Shown: positions 48,140 through 58,724, counted from the first letter of the stretch. The stretch is DNA of 64,000 nt from Gammaproteobacteria bacterium (GCA_028821125.1 JAPPHD010000074.1:1-64000); one strand, 5' to 3'. A program made the numbers and translations. The notes: generated by a model not told the origin, from the sequence alone.

Positions 48140-49513
48140 TCAGTTGCGTTGCTTCGCCAGCCGGTCCGCCAAGCCCGTGTAGGTTGTGGGGGTTAGTTCC
48201 CTCAAAGACTCGAGCGCTGCCGGCGGGAGATCCAGCCGACGCAGGAGGTCCGTGTATGAACGCACATCGAGTCGACGTCCCCGGGTCGCTTGCTTCAGCC
48301 GTTCGTAGGGTTCTTCCAGGCCATGCTTGCGCATCACCGTCTGCACCGCTTCCGCCAGCACTTCCCAGTTGCGGTCCAGGTCCGCCTCGATGGTGGCGCG
48401 GTTGATCGACAGGCGGGAAACACCCTTCAGCGTGGCCTGGCAGGCGATGATGCAATGGGCGAGGGCAGTGCCGATATTGCGCAGCACCGTGGAATCCGAC
48501 AGGTCGCGCTGCCAGCGCGAAACGGGGAGCTTGTCGGCCATATGGGACAGCAGGGCGTTGGCGATGCCGAGGTTGCCTTCCGAGTTCTCGAAGTCGATGG
48601 GGTTGACCTTGTGCGGCATGGTGGAGGAGCCCACCTCGCCCGCCACCGGGCGCTGGCCGAAATAGTCGATGGCGATATAGGCCCAGGCATCGCGGTCGAA
48701 ATCCAGCAGCACCCGGTTGAAGCGCATGATGGCGTGGAAAAGCTCGGCGATGCAGTCGTGCGGCTCGATCTGCGTGGTCAGCGGATTGGGGTCGAGGCCG
48801 AGCCCGGCGACAAAGGCGTTGCTCACCGCCGGCCAGTCGACCTCGGGATAGGCTGCGACGTGCGCGTTGAAATTGCCTACCGCCCCGTTGATCTTGCCGC
48901 GTAACACCACCTCGGCGACCGAGCGGCGCGAGCGGGCGAGGCGCTCCGCGAATACTCGCAACTCCTTCGCGAGGGTGGTGGGGGAAGCGGGTTGCCCGTG
49001 TGTTCGCGCCAGCATGGGCAGCCCGGCGGCTTCGCCGGCCAGCGCATCGACCGCCTCGACCGCCCGCTGCATGTCCGCCAGCAGCACGTCCCGCCCCTGG
49101 CGCAGCATGAGCCCGTGGGCAAGATTGTTGATGTCTTCCGAGGTGCAGGCGAAATGGACGAACTCGGTACGGCCGGCGAGGCCCCCGATCGAAGAAACCC
49201 GTTCCTTGACAAAGTACTCGACCGCCTTCACATCGTGATTGGTGGCGGCTTCGAGTGTCTTGATGCGCTCGGCGTCCGCCGGAGAGAAACCCTCGTGAAT
49301 CGCGCGTAGCGCCTCTGACTGGGAGCCGCTCAATGCCGGCAACTCGCCGACGCCATCCAGAGCCGCCAGGGCCCCAAACCACTCGCACTCCACCTGCACG
49401 CGAAATTTCATCAGGCCGTACTCGCTCACGATGGGCGCGAGCTTCGCCACCTTGCCGCGGTAGCGGCCGTCGGCGCTGCCGATGGCGGTAATCGGTGTCA
49501 AATCGAGCTGCAT
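48140..49513 (-). CDS. purB: Adenylosuccinate lyase PurB
   Basis: Cleaves SAICAR and adenylosuccinate in purine synthesis. The start is 49513 ([18 protein letters not shown]); the track's 41 extra residues do not match the family. 457 residues (E. coli 456). The superfamily signature is [20 protein letters not shown]; other conserved parts are [18 protein letters not shown] and [16 protein letters not shown]. mnmA lies 64 bases upstream, with no hflD between them. Confidence 0.96.
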   Translation of the reverse strand: MQLDLTPITAIGSADGRYRGKVAKLAPIVSEYGLMKFRVQVECEWFGALAALDGVGELPALSGSQSEALRAIHEGFSPADAERIKTLEAATNHDVKAVEYFVKERVSSIGGLAGRTEFVHFACTSEDINNLAHGLMLRQGRDVLLADMQRAVEAVDALAGEAAGLPMLARTHGQPASPTTLAKELRVFAERLARSRRSVAEVVLRGKINGAVGNFNAHVAAYPEVDWPAVSNAFVAGLGLDPNPLTTQIEPHDCIAELFHAIMRFNRVLLDFDRDAWAYIAIDYFGQRPVAGEVGSSTMPHKVNPIDFENSEGNLGIANALLSHMADKLPVSRWQRDLSDSTVLRNIGTALAHCIIACQATLKGVSRLSINRATIEADLDRNWEVLAEAVQTVMRKHGLEEPYERLKQATRGRRLDVRSYTDLLRRLDLPPAALESLRELTPTTYTGLADRLAKQRN

Positions 49514-49577
49514 GGCCGCTTTCCGCTGTTTGGAGCCGGGTCCGTCCCGGCCGTCGATGTGGAGAAGCCGCCCTGCT

Positions 49578-50666
49578 TCAACATGGCGACGTGCCGTAAG
49601 CGTCGATAATGCCACCGCCGAGGCAGACCTCGCCATCGTAGAAGCAGACGTACTGACCCGGCGTCACCGCGCGCTGCGGGCGTGCAAACCGCACCAGCAC
49701 GGCGCCGTCGGCCCCCCCGGTCACCGTTGCCGCCTGGTCTGGCTGGCGGTAACGGACCTTCGCGGTGCAGCGAAGCGGCAGGCGGACATCGCCGGCCAGC
49801 CAGTTCAATCCCACCGCCGAAAGCCAGTCGCTCTCAAGCGATGCGGGATTCTGGGTGACCACCAGCCGATTGCTCTCCATCTCCTTGGCCAGCACGTACC
49901 AGGGCGCTTCCTCGCGGCCGGCGATGCCGCCGATTCCCAGGCCCTGGCGTTGCCCGAGGGTGTAGTAGGCCAACCCCGCATGCTCCCCGAGAACCCGGCC
50001 GGTCTCGTCGACGATGGGGCCGGGGTCCGGCGGTACCCAAGTACTCAGGAAGTCGCGGAACCGCCGCTCGCCGATGAAGCAGATGCCGGTGGAATCCTTC
50101 CTGCGGTGATTGTGCAGGCCGTGGCGGGCCGCCAGGTCCCGCACCGCGGGTTTTGCCAGTTCGCCGACCGGGAACACGACGTTGTCGAGCTGGCCCGGTT
50201 CCAGGGCCTGGAGAAAGTAGCTCTGATCCTTGTTGCGGTCCACGCCCTTCAGCAGCCGGATGCCGCCGCCGCACCGCGAAATGCGCGCGTAGTGGCCGGT
50301 TCCGATGCTGTCCGCGCCCAATTCCCCGGCGTAGCGCTTGAACTGCTTGAACTTGATTTCCCGGTTGCACAGAACATCCGGGTTGGGCGTGCGTCCGGCG
50401 GCGTATTCCCGCAGGAATTCCTCGAACACGTTGTCCCAGTACTCGGCGGCGAAGTTCGCGGTATGGAGGTCGATGCCCAGCGCCTCGCACACCCTGGCGG
50501 CATCCTCGAGGTCTTCGCGCGCCGTGCAGTACTCGGTGCCGTCGTCTTCGTCCCAGTTCTTCATGAAGAGCCCGCTCACCGCGTGGCCTTGCCGCTTGAG
50601 CAGCAGCGCGGCGACCGAGGAGTCGACGCCGCCGGACATGCCGACGATGATGGATGCGCGCGCCAT
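49578..50666 (-). CDS. mnmA: tRNA-specific 2-thiouridylase MnmA
   Basis: Thiolates U34 of tRNA-Lys, -Glu and -Gln. The start is 50666 ([17 protein letters not shown]); the track's longer ORF crosses the divergent promoter. 362 residues. The PP-loop is [16 protein letters not shown]; catalytic cysteines lie in [12 protein letters not shown] and [18 protein letters not shown] is also present. In E. coli hflD separates mnmA from purB; here that gene is missing. Confidence 0.96.
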   Translation of the reverse strand: MARASIIVGMSGGVDSSVAALLLKRQGHAVSGLFMKNWDEDDGTEYCTAREDLEDAARVCEALGIDLHTANFAAEYWDNVFEEFLREYAAGRTPNPDVLCNREIKFKQFKRYAGELGADSIGTGHYARISRCGGGIRLLKGVDRNKDQSYFLQALEPGQLDNVVFPVGELAKPAVRDLAARHGLHNHRRKDSTGICFIGERRFRDFLSTWVPPDPGPIVDETGRVLGEHAGLAYYTLGQRQGLGIGGIAGREEAPWYVLAKEMESNRLVVTQNPASLESDWLSAVGLNWLAGDVRLPLRCTAKVRYRQPDQAATVTGGADGAVLVRFARPQRAVTPGQYVCFYDGEVCLGGGIIDAYGTSPC

Positions 50667-50749
50667 GCCATGCGCCCGGGGTCTGGAACAGGGTTGCGTA
50701 TTGTAGCCCCTAATCGATACCCGGGCCGGTCCGCACCGGTCGAGGGGGC

Positions 50750-50762
50750 TATAATCACGCGC
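50750..50762 (+). promoter_or_regulatory. -10 box for a probably leaderless moaC transcript
   Basis: A perfect TATAAT at 50750-50755 in GGCTATAATCACGCGC, ending seven bases before the moaC ATG at 50763. A start point 6-7 bases after the box would fall on or beside the ATG, leaving no room for a Shine-Dalgarno. No good -35 is visible. The same CTATAATCnCGCG string precedes trpF and icd. Confidence 0.5.
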
Positions 50763-51248
50763 ATGGGCAAGCTCTCCCACCTCGATGCCAAGGGTGACGC
50801 CAACATGGTGGATGTCTCCGCGAAAGGAGAAACCCGCCGCACGGCCGTGGCGGAGGCGAGGGTGGCCATGCAGCCCGAAACGCTAGCGGAGATTCTCGAC
50901 AGGGGAGTGCCCAAGGGCGATGTGCTCACCGTCGCACGGGTGGCGGGCATCCAGGCGGCCAAGCGCTGTGCCGACCTCATTCCCTTGTGCCACCCGCTGC
51001 CGCTTGATTGGGTGGCGGTCGAATTCGCCGCCGAGCCCCCGGCTCGTCTGTGCGTTACCGCGGAGTGCCGGGTGACCGGGCCCACCGGCGTCGAAATGGA
51101 AGCGCTGACGGCAGCGGGCATCGCCGCACTCACCGTCTACGACATGTGCAAGTCCATGGACCGGGGCATGGCGATCGAGCAGGTGCGCCTGCTTCGCAAG
51201 GAGGGCGGGAGGAGCGGTGTCTGGGAGCGCGACGGGGCGGGCGCGTGA
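50763..51248 (+). CDS. moaC: Cyclic pyranopterin monophosphate synthase MoaC
   Basis: Second step of molybdenum cofactor synthesis, acting on the MoaA product. 161 residues. [40 protein letters not shown] and [29 protein letters not shown] are all conserved, including the [11 protein letters not shown] active-site loop. The ORF track's start at 49482 is far upstream; ATG 50763 gives the normal length. moaD overlaps the stop (GTGA). moaA is not in this window. Confidence 0.97.
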   Translation: MGKLSHLDAKGDANMVDVSAKGETRRTAVAEARVAMQPETLAEILDRGVPKGDVLTVARVAGIQAAKRCADLIPLCHPLPLDWVAVEFAAEPPARLCVTAECRVTGPTGVEMEALTAAGIAALTVYDMCKSMDRGMAIEQVRLLRKEGGRSGVWERDGAGA

Positions 51249-51508
51249 TCCGCGTGCTGTTCTTCGCATCGCTCAAGGAGGCTGTGGGCCGTTCCGAGTG
51301 CCGGATCCCGTTGCTTGAGGATCGCGGGCGCGCCTTCGGCCTCGATGGGCTGATGGCCGAGCTGAAGGAACGGCTGGGCGCGGGAGCATACGCGGCGCTC
51401 GTGTCCGAAAACGTGCGGATTGCCGTAAACCGGAAACTGGTGGAGGGCGCCGTCGATCTGCGGGCGGGCGACGAGGTGGCCTTCCTGCCGCCCGTCACGG
51501 GAGGTTGA
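51245..51508 (+). CDS. moaD: Molybdopterin synthase sulfur-carrier subunit MoaD
   Basis: An 87-residue ubiquitin-fold protein from GTG 51245, overlapping the moaC stop. It opens [16 protein letters not shown] and ends FLPPVTGG; the terminal Gly-Gly is thiocarboxylated and inserts into MoaE. The ORF track's 51008 start is a shadow within moaC. Confidence 0.94.
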   Translation: MIRVLFFASLKEAVGRSECRIPLLEDRGRAFGLDGLMAELKERLGAGAYAALVSENVRIAVNRKLVEGAVDLRAGDEVAFLPPVTGG

Positions 51509-51996
51509 GCCTGGAACGGGTACGCATCCAGCCGGAAGACTTCTCCCTCGATGAAGAGTGGCGCCGGATGCGGGCTGGCCTGGGCGGCGGCACGGGAGCG
51601 GTGGCGGCCTTCATCGGGCTGGTACGCGACCTGGGCGGCGACGGGAGTTCCAGCCTGGAACTGGAGCACTACCCCGGGATGACCGAGGCGAGCATCGAAG
51701 CGATTGTCGCCAGGGCGGAAGAGCGCTGGGAACTGAGCGGCGCCCTGGTGATACACCGGGTCGGGCGCCTGCGGCCCGAAGACCAGATCGTTCTCGTGCT
51801 GTGCGCATCCCGACATCGGGCCGAAGCGTTTTCAGCCTGCGAGTTCATCATGGATTTCCTGAAAACCGATGCGGTCTTCTGGAAGAAGGAAACGGGCCCT
51901 GACGGCAGCCGTTGGGTCGAAAGCACTCGGCAGGACTTCGACCGGGCCGCGGGCTGGCGACAGCGCCGCGAGGCCGGAAAGCCGCCGCAAGCCTAG
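51505..51996 (+). CDS. moaE: Molybdopterin synthase catalytic subunit MoaE
   Basis: Converts cPMP to molybdopterin using MoaD thiocarboxylate. 163 residues from TTG 51505, overlapping the moaD stop by four bases. Family patches are GAVAAFIGLVRD, LELEHYPGMTE, VIHRVGRLRPEDQIVLV, RAEAFSACEFIMDFLKTDAVFWKKE with the catalytic lysines. Confidence 0.95.
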   Translation: MSLERVRIQPEDFSLDEEWRRMRAGLGGGTGAVAAFIGLVRDLGGDGSSSLELEHYPGMTEASIEAIVARAEERWELSGALVIHRVGRLRPEDQIVLVLCASRHRAEAFSACEFIMDFLKTDAVFWKKETGPDGSRWVESTRQDFDRAAGWRQRREAGKPPQA

Positions 51997-52027
51997 CCGG
52001 AAACCGCGCGTCCGGCTGCCGTTCCGT

Positions 52028-52057
52028 CTGACGCCCGATGTATCCCTGGGCTATAAT
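52028..52057 (+). promoter_or_regulatory. Candidate sigma-70 promoter for icd
   Basis: CTGACG at 52028-52033, an 18-base spacer and TATAAT at 52052-52057 in GGCTATAATCGCGCGC. The icd ATG is at 52114, leaving a ~50-base leader with AGGAG about seven bases before the start. Confidence 0.6.
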
Positions 52058-52113
52058 CGCGCGCTTTTCCAGGCCTCACACGAATACCGGGCTCGAAGCC
52101 AGGAGCAGATTCG

Positions 52114-53373
52114 ATGACCTATCAGCACATCCGCGTGCCCTCCGACGGGGAGAAGATCACCGTCAACGGAGACAACTCCCTCAACGTCCCCGACAATCCC
52201 ATCATTCCCTATATCGAAGGCGACGGCATCGGCATCGACATCACGCCGGTCATGCTCAAGGTGGTGGACGCGGCGGTCCGCATTGCCTACGGGGGCCGGC
52301 GCAAAATATCCTGGATGGAAATCTACTCCGGCGAGAAGTCCGTGGAACTCTACGGCGAGGACGAATGGCTACCGGAGGAAACGCTTGCAGCGATGCGGGA
52401 GTTCCTGGTCGGCATCAAGGGCCCGATGACGACGCCCGTGGGCGGCGGCATCCGCTCCCTCAACGTCGCCCTGCGCCAGGAACTCGACCTGTTCGTGTGC
52501 CTGCGGCCCGTGCGGTGGTTCCAGGGCGTTCCCAGTCCGGTGGTTGCCCCGCACAAGACGGACATGGTCATCTTCCGGGAGAACACCGAAGACATCTATG
52601 CCGGCGTGGAGTGGGCGGCAGACTCCGCGGAAGCCGACAAGGTGATCGCCTTCCTGCGTGACGAAATGGGCGTCCACAAGATCCGTTTTCCGCAACACTG
52701 CGGTATCGGCGTCAAGCCGATCTCGGTGGAGGGCACCGAGCGGCTGGTGCGCAAGGCCATCCAGTACGCCATCGATGAAGACCGCACCTCGGTCACCTTC
52801 GTGCACAAGGGCAACATCATGAAATTCACCGAGGGCGCCTTCAAGGACTGGGGTTACCGGGTCGCCGCCCGGGATTTCGGCGCCGAGCCCCTCGACGGCG
52901 GGCCCTGGCACCGGCTGAAGAACCCCGGTTCCGGCAAGACGATCGTCATCAAGGACATGATCGCCGACGCGATGCTGCAGCAGATCCTCACCCGGCCCGA
53001 CGAATACGACGTACTGGCCACGATGAACCTGAACGGCGACTACATCTCGGATGCGCTGGCCGCCCAGGTCGGAGGCATCGGCATCGCCCCGGGGGCCAAT
53101 ATAGGCGATGGGATCGCGCTGTTCGAAGCCACCCACGGGACGGCGCCGAAATACACGGGGCTCGACAAGGTCAATCCGGGGTCGCTGGTGCTTTCCGCCG
53201 AAATGATGCTGCGCCACCTGGGCTGGCGCGAGGCGGCCGACCTCATCGTTTCCGGCATGGAAGGCGCCATCCTGAACAAGACCGTGACCTACGATTTCGA
53301 GCGGCTGATGAACGGCGCAACGCTCCTGAGCTGTTCCGCGTTCGGCAATGCGGTCATCGAGGCAATGAACTGA
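52114..53373 (+). CDS. icd: NADP-dependent isocitrate dehydrogenase Icd
   Basis: TCA-cycle oxidation of isocitrate to 2-oxoglutarate. 419 residues (E. coli 416). The phosphorylatable serine is Ser115 in [12 protein letters not shown], the site that AceK-type kinases modify in E. coli. Other parts are [57 protein letters not shown] and [12 protein letters not shown]. No aceK is seen in this window. It ends 36 bases before the convergent cold-shock gene. Confidence 0.98.
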   Translation: MTYQHIRVPSDGEKITVNGDNSLNVPDNPIIPYIEGDGIGIDITPVMLKVVDAAVRIAYGGRRKISWMEIYSGEKSVELYGEDEWLPEETLAAMREFLVGIKGPMTTPVGGGIRSLNVALRQELDLFVCLRPVRWFQGVPSPVVAPHKTDMVIFRENTEDIYAGVEWAADSAEADKVIAFLRDEMGVHKIRFPQHCGIGVKPISVEGTERLVRKAIQYAIDEDRTSVTFVHKGNIMKFTEGAFKDWGYRVAARDFGAEPLDGGPWHRLKNPGSGKTIVIKDMIADAMLQQILTRPDEYDVLATMNLNGDYISDALAAQVGGIGIAPGANIGDGIALFEATHGTAPKYTGLDKVNPGSLVLSAEMMLRHLGWREAADLIVSGMEGAILNKTVTYDFERLMNGATLLSCSAFGNAVIEAMN

Positions 53374-53409
53374 GGCAATCCCGTAACGGCGCCATTCCGG
53401 CGCGCCCGG

Positions 53410-53688
53410 TCAATCGTCGTATTCGGGAGTGTCCTCCGGCGGCGTTTCGGCGGGAGGAGGGGCGTCATCCTCATCATCATCGACCGCCAGGCGCCTTATA
53501 TTGATGGCGTGCTGTCCCTTGGGCCCGGCCACGGTGTCGAACTCCACCTCCTGGCCGGCTTTGAGGGTTTTGTAACCCTCCATGTGGATTGACGAATAGT
53601 GGACGAACAGGTCGCCTTCACCGGATTCCGGCAGGATGAATCCGTAGCCCTTGGCGTTGTTGAACCACTTGACTTTTCCCTTAGCCAT
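53410..53688 (-). CDS. cspD: Cold-shock domain protein, CspD-like
   Basis: 92 residues. The N-terminal cold-shock domain carries RNP1 KGYGFI and RNP2 LFVHYSSI in MAKGKVKWFNNAKGYGFILP; it binds single-stranded nucleic acid. A ~25-residue acidic, Pro-rich tail (DDDEDDAPPP onward) is longer than in E. coli CspD. The position between icd and clpS, divergent from clpS, is the classic cspD site. Confidence 0.9.
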   Translation of the reverse strand: MAKGKVKWFNNAKGYGFILPESGEGDLFVHYSSIHMEGYKTLKAGQEVEFDTVAGPKGQHAINIRRLAVDDDEDDAPPPAETPPEDTPEYDD

Positions 53689-53853
53689 AGGGGGAGCCCT
53701 CCGGAGCCCCCAGCAACATCAAATTGATAGCCCTTCCCCGAGTGCGGACTTTCCGCGCTTTTTGGGTTTTAGTCAAGCCGTTTGCCGCAAATTGCCCACG
53801 CAGGCGCGCAAGGTTGACGGCGGCGACGCTAATGGAGTATTCAGGGCCCGATT

Positions 53854-54225
53854 ATGAGCGTTATCTGGCGCGCACAGGCGAGTGGCGGAAACGGCGAAGA
53901 CGGCGAACCGTTTGACGGCGAAAACAGCACAACAGGGGTTGTGGAGGCCGAGGCCAAGCCGACCCTCAAGCGCCCGCCGATGTACAAAGTTATACTGCTC
54001 AATGACGATTACACGCCCATGGAGTTCGTGGTCCATATCCTGCAACGGTTTTTTGCGATGAATCGGGAAAAGGCGACACAGGTCATGCTCGCGGTGCATA
54101 CCCAGGGCAGCGCCGTGGTGGGCATCTTTCCAAGGGATGTGGCCGAGACGAAATCGGAGCAGGTGAACCAGTATGCCCAGGAAAACCAGCATCCGCTCGT
54201 TTCCCGGGTGGAAATGACCGACTGA
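53854..54225 (+). CDS. clpS: ClpS adaptor of ClpAP
   Basis: Recognises N-degron substrates (N-terminal Leu, Phe, Trp, Tyr) and hands them to ClpA. 123 residues: a disordered acidic N-terminal extension of ~40, then [24 protein letters not shown] with the [10 protein letters not shown] substrate-pocket motif, and [22 protein letters not shown]. clpA starts 18 bases downstream. Confidence 0.97.
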   Translation: MSVIWRAQASGGNGEDGEPFDGENSTTGVVEAEAKPTLKRPPMYKVILLNDDYTPMEFVVHILQRFFAMNREKATQVMLAVHTQGSAVVGIFPRDVAETKSEQVNQYAQENQHPLVSRVEMTD

Positions 54226-54243
54226 CGCCCCCATATACGCGAC

Positions 54244-56502
54244 ATGTTGAGCAAAGATCTCGAAGCGACCCTGAACGAGGCGTTCCGCGAAGCCAAAAGG
54301 AAGCGCCACGAGTTCATGACGGTGGAGCACCTGTTGCTCGCGCTGCTCGACAACTCCGTGGCCATTGAGGTGCTGCGCAAGGTGGGCTGCGATGTCGAGA
54401 AGCTGCGCGCCGAGCTCGTGGAGTACATCGACTCCACCACGCCGCTCATTCCGGCCGGCGACAAGGGCCGCGACACCCAGACCACGCTAGGCTTCCAGCG
54501 CGTTCTGCAGCGGGCCGTGTTCCACGTCCAGTCTTCCGGGCGCAAGGAGGTCACCGGCGGCAACGTGCTCGTGGCCATATTCAGCGAGCAGGAAAGCCAG
54601 TCTGTCTATCTGCTCAAGCAGCAGAACATCAACCGCATCGACGTGGTGAACTACATTGCCCACGGCATTTCCAAGGTGCCCGGCGAAGAACCCGCCACCG
54701 AGGGCGGCGGGGGCGAGGAAGCGTCGGGCGAGGGCGACAAGCAGAGCGCGCTGGAGACCTTCACGACCAATCTGAACGAACAGGCCAAGGCCGGCCGCAT
54801 CGACCCGCTGGTCGGCCGAGAAGATGAACTCGAGCGCGTGGTTCAGGTGCTGTGCCGCCGCCGCAAGAACAATCCGCTGCTCGTCGGCGAGTCGGGGGTG
54901 GGCAAGACGGCCATCGCCGAAGGCCTCGCCAAGCGCATCGTCGACCGGCAGGTGCCGGAAGTCGTGGCCGAGAGCACAATCTATACGCTCGATCTCGGCG
55001 CCCTGCTCGCCGGCACCAAGTACCGTGGCGATTTCGAGAAACGGTTCAAGATGGTCCTTGCCGAGCTGAAAAAGACGGAAGGCGCCATCCTGTTCATCGA
55101 TGAGGTGCACACCATCATCGGCGCCGGCGCCGCGTCCGGCGGCGTCATGGATGCCTCGAACCTGCTCAAGCCGCTGTTGACCTCGGGCCTGATCCGCTGC
55201 ATGGGGTCGACCACCTACCAGGAATTCCGCGGCATCTTCGACAAGGACCGGGCGCTCTCGCGCCGCTTCCAGAAGATCGACATCGTCGAGCCCGATATCG
55301 ACGACACCTACCAGATACTCAAGGGCCTGAAGTCGCGCTTCGAAGACCACTACCAGCTCCGCTTCACCGACAAGGCGCTGCGCTCCGCCTCGGAGCTGGC
55401 CGCCAAGTACATTACCGACCGGTACATGCCCGACAAGGCCATCGATGTCATCGACGAAGCGGGCGCCGCCCAGCAGCTTCTTCCCGCCAAACGGCGCAAG
55501 AAGAGCATCGGCGCCGGCGACGTGGAACGGGTCGTCGCCAAGATCGCGCGCATTCCCTCCAACCAGGTTTCGTCCTCCGACAAGGAGGCGCTCAAGGATC
55601 TCGACGGCAAGCTCAAGATGGTGGTGTTCGGGCAGGACGAAGCCATCGATCAGCTCGCATCGTCCATCAAGCTGTCCCGCGCCGGGCTCAAGGCCGGGGA
55701 AAAGCCGGTGGGCTCGTTCCTGTTCGCGGGCCCCACCGGCGTCGGCAAAACCGAGGTCTGCCGCCAGCTCGCCATCATCATGGGGGTGGAACTGTTGCGC
55801 TACGACATGTCGGAGTACATGGAGCGGCACACGGTCTCCCGCCTCATCGGCGCGCCGCCGGGATACATTGGTTTCGACCAGGGGGGCCTGTTGACCGAGG
55901 CGGTGACCAAGCACCCGCACAGCGTGGTGCTGCTCGACGAGATCGAGAAGGCGCACCCCGAGGTCTTCAACCTGCTGCTGCAGGTCATGGACCACGGCAC
56001 CCTGACCGACAACAACGGCCGCAAGGCGGATTTCCGCAACGTCGTACTGATCATGACCACCAATGCCGGCGCCAAGGACATGGCGCGCCCGTCCATCGGT
56101 TTCTCCGAGCAGGACCACAGTTCAGACGGCATGGAGGCGATCCGCAAGATGTTCGCGCCCGAATTCCGCAACCGCCTCGATACCATCGTCCAGTTCAACT
56201 CGCTGCCCATGGACGTGGTCAAGTCCATTGTGGACAAGTTCCTCACCGAACTGCAGGCCCAGCTTGACAACAAGCGGGTCACCCTAGAGGTCGACGAGGA
56301 CGCGCGGGACTGGCTGGCCAGGGAAGGCTTCGACGACAAGATGGGCGCACGCCCGATGCAGCGGCTGATTCAGGAGAAGATCAAGCGCGAACTCGCCGAG
56401 GAGGTGCTGTTCGGGCCGCTGTCGAAGGGTGGCGGGGTAGTTCATGTCACCGTCGAGGACGGCGACCTGACCCTGAAGATCGAGGAGCCGGTCACAACCT
56501 GA
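54244..56502 (+). CDS. clpA: ATP-dependent Clp protease ATP-binding subunit ClpA
   Basis: AAA+ unfoldase with two ATPase modules, partner of ClpP and ClpS. 752 residues (E. coli 758). The N-domain holds [16 protein letters not shown]; module 1 has Walker [10 protein letters not shown] and Walker [15 protein letters not shown]; module 2 has GPTGVGKTE and [20 protein letters not shown]. The ClpP-binding IGF-type loop is represented by SIGFSEQDH. clpP itself lies at 16 kb. Confidence 0.98.
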   Translation: MLSKDLEATLNEAFREAKRKRHEFMTVEHLLLALLDNSVAIEVLRKVGCDVEKLRAELVEYIDSTTPLIPAGDKGRDTQTTLGFQRVLQRAVFHVQSSGRKEVTGGNVLVAIFSEQESQSVYLLKQQNINRIDVVNYIAHGISKVPGEEPATEGGGGEEASGEGDKQSALETFTTNLNEQAKAGRIDPLVGREDELERVVQVLCRRRKNNPLLVGESGVGKTAIAEGLAKRIVDRQVPEVVAESTIYTLDLGALLAGTKYRGDFEKRFKMVLAELKKTEGAILFIDEVHTIIGAGAASGGVMDASNLLKPLLTSGLIRCMGSTTYQEFRGIFDKDRALSRRFQKIDIVEPDIDDTYQILKGLKSRFEDHYQLRFTDKALRSASELAAKYITDRYMPDKAIDVIDEAGAAQQLLPAKRRKKSIGAGDVERVVAKIARIPSNQVSSSDKEALKDLDGKLKMVVFGQDEAIDQLASSIKLSRAGLKAGEKPVGSFLFAGPTGVGKTEVCRQLAIIMGVELLRYDMSEYMERHTVSRLIGAPPGYIGFDQGGLLTEAVTKHPHSVVLLDEIEKAHPEVFNLLLQVMDHGTLTDNNGRKADFRNVVLIMTTNAGAKDMARPSIGFSEQDHSSDGMEAIRKMFAPEFRNRLDTIVQFNSLPMDVVKSIVDKFLTELQAQLDNKRVTLEVDEDARDWLAREGFDDKMGARPMQRLIQEKIKRELAEEVLFGPLSKGGGVVHVTVEDGDLTLKIEEPVTT

Positions 56503-56536
56503 GCCTGGCTGGCGCCGGGTTCCCGACCTCTCTGGT

Positions 56537-56752
56537 CTACTTGCGGAAGGTGATGCGGCCCTTCGTCAGATCGTAGGGGGTAAGTTCCACCTTGACCTTG
56601 TCGCCGGTGAGTATGCGGATGTAGTTCTTGCGCATCTTGCCGGAGATGTGCGCCGTGACGACATGGCCGTTGTCCAGTTCCACGCGGAACATGGTGTTCG
56701 GAAGGGTATCGATGACCGTACCCTCCATCTCGATCTGTTCTTCCTTTGCCAT
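56537..56752 (-). CDS. infA: Translation initiation factor IF-1
   Basis: 71 residues from ATG 56752 ([19 protein letters not shown]); the track's 16-residue extension is not family-like. An OB-fold protein that binds the ribosomal A site: [32 protein letters not shown] and [12 protein letters not shown] are hallmark. Convergent with clpA and downstream of bpt on the minus strand. Confidence 0.98.
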   Translation of the reverse strand: MAKEEQIEMEGTVIDTLPNTMFRVELDNGHVVTAHISGKMRKNYIRILTGDKVKVELTPYDLTKGRITFRK

Positions 56753-56830
56753 GGAGCCCATGTCCTCAAGGCCGGGGCATTCTGACGGCGACGGCTGCAA
56801 GAATCAACGGTTGAAGGCGGACCGCGCGGG

Positions 56831-57541
56831 CTAGCTGAACGGGACCCAGCGATCGTTCACCAGGAGTTCGACCGGCCGGTACTCGGTCTTGTAGCGCATC
56901 TTGGCGGAGTCGCGGATCCAGTAGCCGAGGTACAGGTGGGGCAGCCGCAACTGCCGGCAGAGGTCGATCTGGTTGAGGATGGAGAGCACGCCGGGGCTGC
57001 GGGCGGAATGGCGGGGGTCGAAAAACGTGTAGATCGCCGACAGGCCACCCGCATTGTAGTCGGATACCGCAACGGCAATCAGTTCGTCGTTGAGATAGGT
57101 GTTGAGAAAGAACGTGTTGGACCAGTGGCACAGCAGGAACGACCGGAACTGGTCCGGCGAGGTGGGATACATGTCTCCGTCCATGTGCCGGGCGGCCAGG
57201 TAGTCGGCGTACAGGCGGAAATAACGCTGGCGGAAGACCGCGTCTTCCACCCGCACCTCCACGTCCCGGTTGCGCGCGAGCACGCGCTTCTGCTTGCGCC
57301 TGGCCTTGAACGTTTCAGCGGGAATCCGCACCGGGATGCAGGCGCTGCAGGTCAGGCAATGGGGCCGGTACATGTGGCTGCCGCTGCGGCGAAAGCCGTT
57401 CTCGGTGAGCAGCCGGTAGGTTTCCCCGGTCACCGTCTCGCGCGGATCGTAGAACAGCGTGCGCGCCTGGCGGCGGGGCAGGTAGCTGCAGGGGTGCTGC
57501 GGCGTGACCAGGCAGCGCTTGTCGCCGACTTCACCCTGCAT
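56831..57541 (-). CDS. bpt: Aspartate/glutamate leucyltransferase Bpt
   Basis: Adds leucine from Leu-tRNA to N-terminal Asp or Glu of proteins, creating a ClpS-recognised N-degron. The start is 57541, overlapping the aat stop (ATGA); the track's 51 extra residues are shadow. 236 residues. Landmarks are CSYLPRRQARTLFYDP, GFRRSGSHMYRPHCLTCSACIPVRI with the cysteine cluster, and LPHLYLGYWIRDSAKMRYK. The family was formerly called arginyltransferase Ate-like. Confidence 0.95.
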   Translation of the reverse strand: MQGEVGDKRCLVTPQHPCSYLPRRQARTLFYDPRETVTGETYRLLTENGFRRSGSHMYRPHCLTCSACIPVRIPAETFKARRKQKRVLARNRDVEVRVEDAVFRQRYFRLYADYLAARHMDGDMYPTSPDQFRSFLLCHWSNTFFLNTYLNDELIAVAVSDYNAGGLSAIYTFFDPRHSARSPGVLSILNQIDLCRQLRLPHLYLGYWIRDSAKMRYKTEYRPVELLVNDRWVPFS

Positions 57542-58245
57542 CAGTTTGCCTCCGCAGGCCAGGTGCCCCGGCGCGTTCTCGATTCGTCGTTGTTCGCAAG
57601 CATCGCCAGGAATTCGCGGCGGGGTATCGATTGGACGCCCAGCGTGGCCAGGTGTTCGTTGGGAAGCTGGCAATCGAGCAAGCGGAACCGCCACTGCTCA
57701 AGCCGCCGGCACAGATGATACAAGGCCACCTTGGATGCATCCCGGACACGGCTGAACATCGACTCGCCGAAGAAAATCTCACCCAGCGACAGCCCGTAAA
57801 GGCCGCCGGCCAGGTCGCCGTCCAGCCAGACTTCCACCGAGTGGGCGTAGCCGGACGCGTGCAGATCACGGTAGGCGCGTTCCATGTTCGGGGTGATCCA
57901 GGTGCCGCGGGAGCCACTGGCGCCGCGGGGGATCGTCGCACAGGCTGTTATTACCCGGGCAAAGGCCCGGTCGAACGAGATTTTGAACCCCGCGTTACGC
58001 AGCCTTTTCGCGAGGGTGCGATTGACTCGCATCGCCGCCGGCTTGAGTACGGCCCGAGGGTCCGGACTCCACCACAGCACCGGCTCGCTGTCGTTCTCGA
58101 ACCAGGGGAACACGCCCGCCCGATAGGCTTCGAGCAGACGTGCCTCGGACAGGTCGCCGCCGATCGCGAGCAGCCCGCCGATCGCATCTTCCGCGCCATT
58201 CGGGTCGGGAAACGTCGGTAGGTGATCGAGAACTGCGATTGTCAT
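57541..58245 (-). CDS. aat: Leucyl/phenylalanyl-tRNA-protein transferase Aat
   Basis: Transfers Leu or Phe to N-terminal Lys/Arg, the other branch feeding ClpS/ClpAP. 234 residues. FPDPNGAEDAIGGLLAIGGDLS, LLEAYRAGVFPWFEN, PVLWWSPDPRAVL and GGLYGLSLGEIFFGESMFSR are characteristic, as is DCQLPNEHLATLG. It forms an operon with bpt and lies close to clpSA. Confidence 0.96.
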   Translation of the reverse strand: MTIAVLDHLPTFPDPNGAEDAIGGLLAIGGDLSEARLLEAYRAGVFPWFENDSEPVLWWSPDPRAVLKPAAMRVNRTLAKRLRNAGFKISFDRAFARVITACATIPRGASGSRGTWITPNMERAYRDLHASGYAHSVEVWLDGDLAGGLYGLSLGEIFFGESMFSRVRDASKVALYHLCRRLEQWRFRLLDCQLPNEHLATLGVQSIPRREFLAMLANNDESRTRRGTWPAEAN

Positions 58246-58350
58246 GGGGTCGACCGGAGGTTGCCCCGGCCCGGGCGAGCGGCGATGGACGTGGGCGGAA
58301 CGGACAGGGTTGACGACCTCATGCGCGAACAGGCGGGCAGGCCGGGCGAT

Positions 58351-58653
58351 TCATGCACGTTGTTGCCCGGCGGCATCGGCAAGAATGCGTGTGAACGGTT
58401 CGGCCCGGCGGTGTCGCGCAATCACTTCCCCAAGGGTCTCGCCCGTTTCTCCCCGGGCATGGAGGTCGCGGCCGGCCTGGGTGAAGTAGTCAATGAAGAC
58501 CCTGAAATCTTCCGGCCGCATGCTGCGGTAGGCGTAGAGCAGGGCGCTGAAGTCGGGATCGACGCCCTCACCGAGGGGCGCCTTGTCCAGAAAACCGCGG
58601 ATACGGGCGTCGTCCCATACCTCGTCGACGACTTTCTGCTTGTCGGGGCGCAC
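58351..58653 (-). CDS. PA4642-like conserved protein
   Basis: Annotated from GTG 58653, giving 100 residues that begin MRPDKQKVVDEVWDD, since only this part looks like the small conserved PA4642-type family of pseudomonads (DKxQVV, a FLD...GVD segment, ALLYAYRSMRPEDFRVFIDYFTQAGRDL). The track's longer ORF (58782, 143 residues) adds a compositionally odd N-terminus. Function unknown. It occupies the place where trxB often stands between aat and ftsK. Confidence 0.6.
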   Translation of the reverse strand: MRPDKQKVVDEVWDDARIRGFLDKAPLGEGVDPDFSALLYAYRSMRPEDFRVFIDYFTQAGRDLHARGETGETLGEVIARHRRAEPFTRILADAAGQQRA

Positions 58654-58718
58654 GTTGGAGGCGTCCTGTTCGCGCAAAGCAATAATGATACCACCGCGCG
58701 TCGCCGCCCAATCCCCCT

Positions 58719-58724
58719 TATAAT
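58719..58724 (+). promoter_or_regulatory. -10 box upstream of ftsK
   Basis: TATAAT in CCTTATAATCGGCCC on the + strand, ~155 bases before ftsK and beyond the start of the divergent PA4642-like gene. No -35 at standard spacing. Tentative. Confidence 0.35.
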
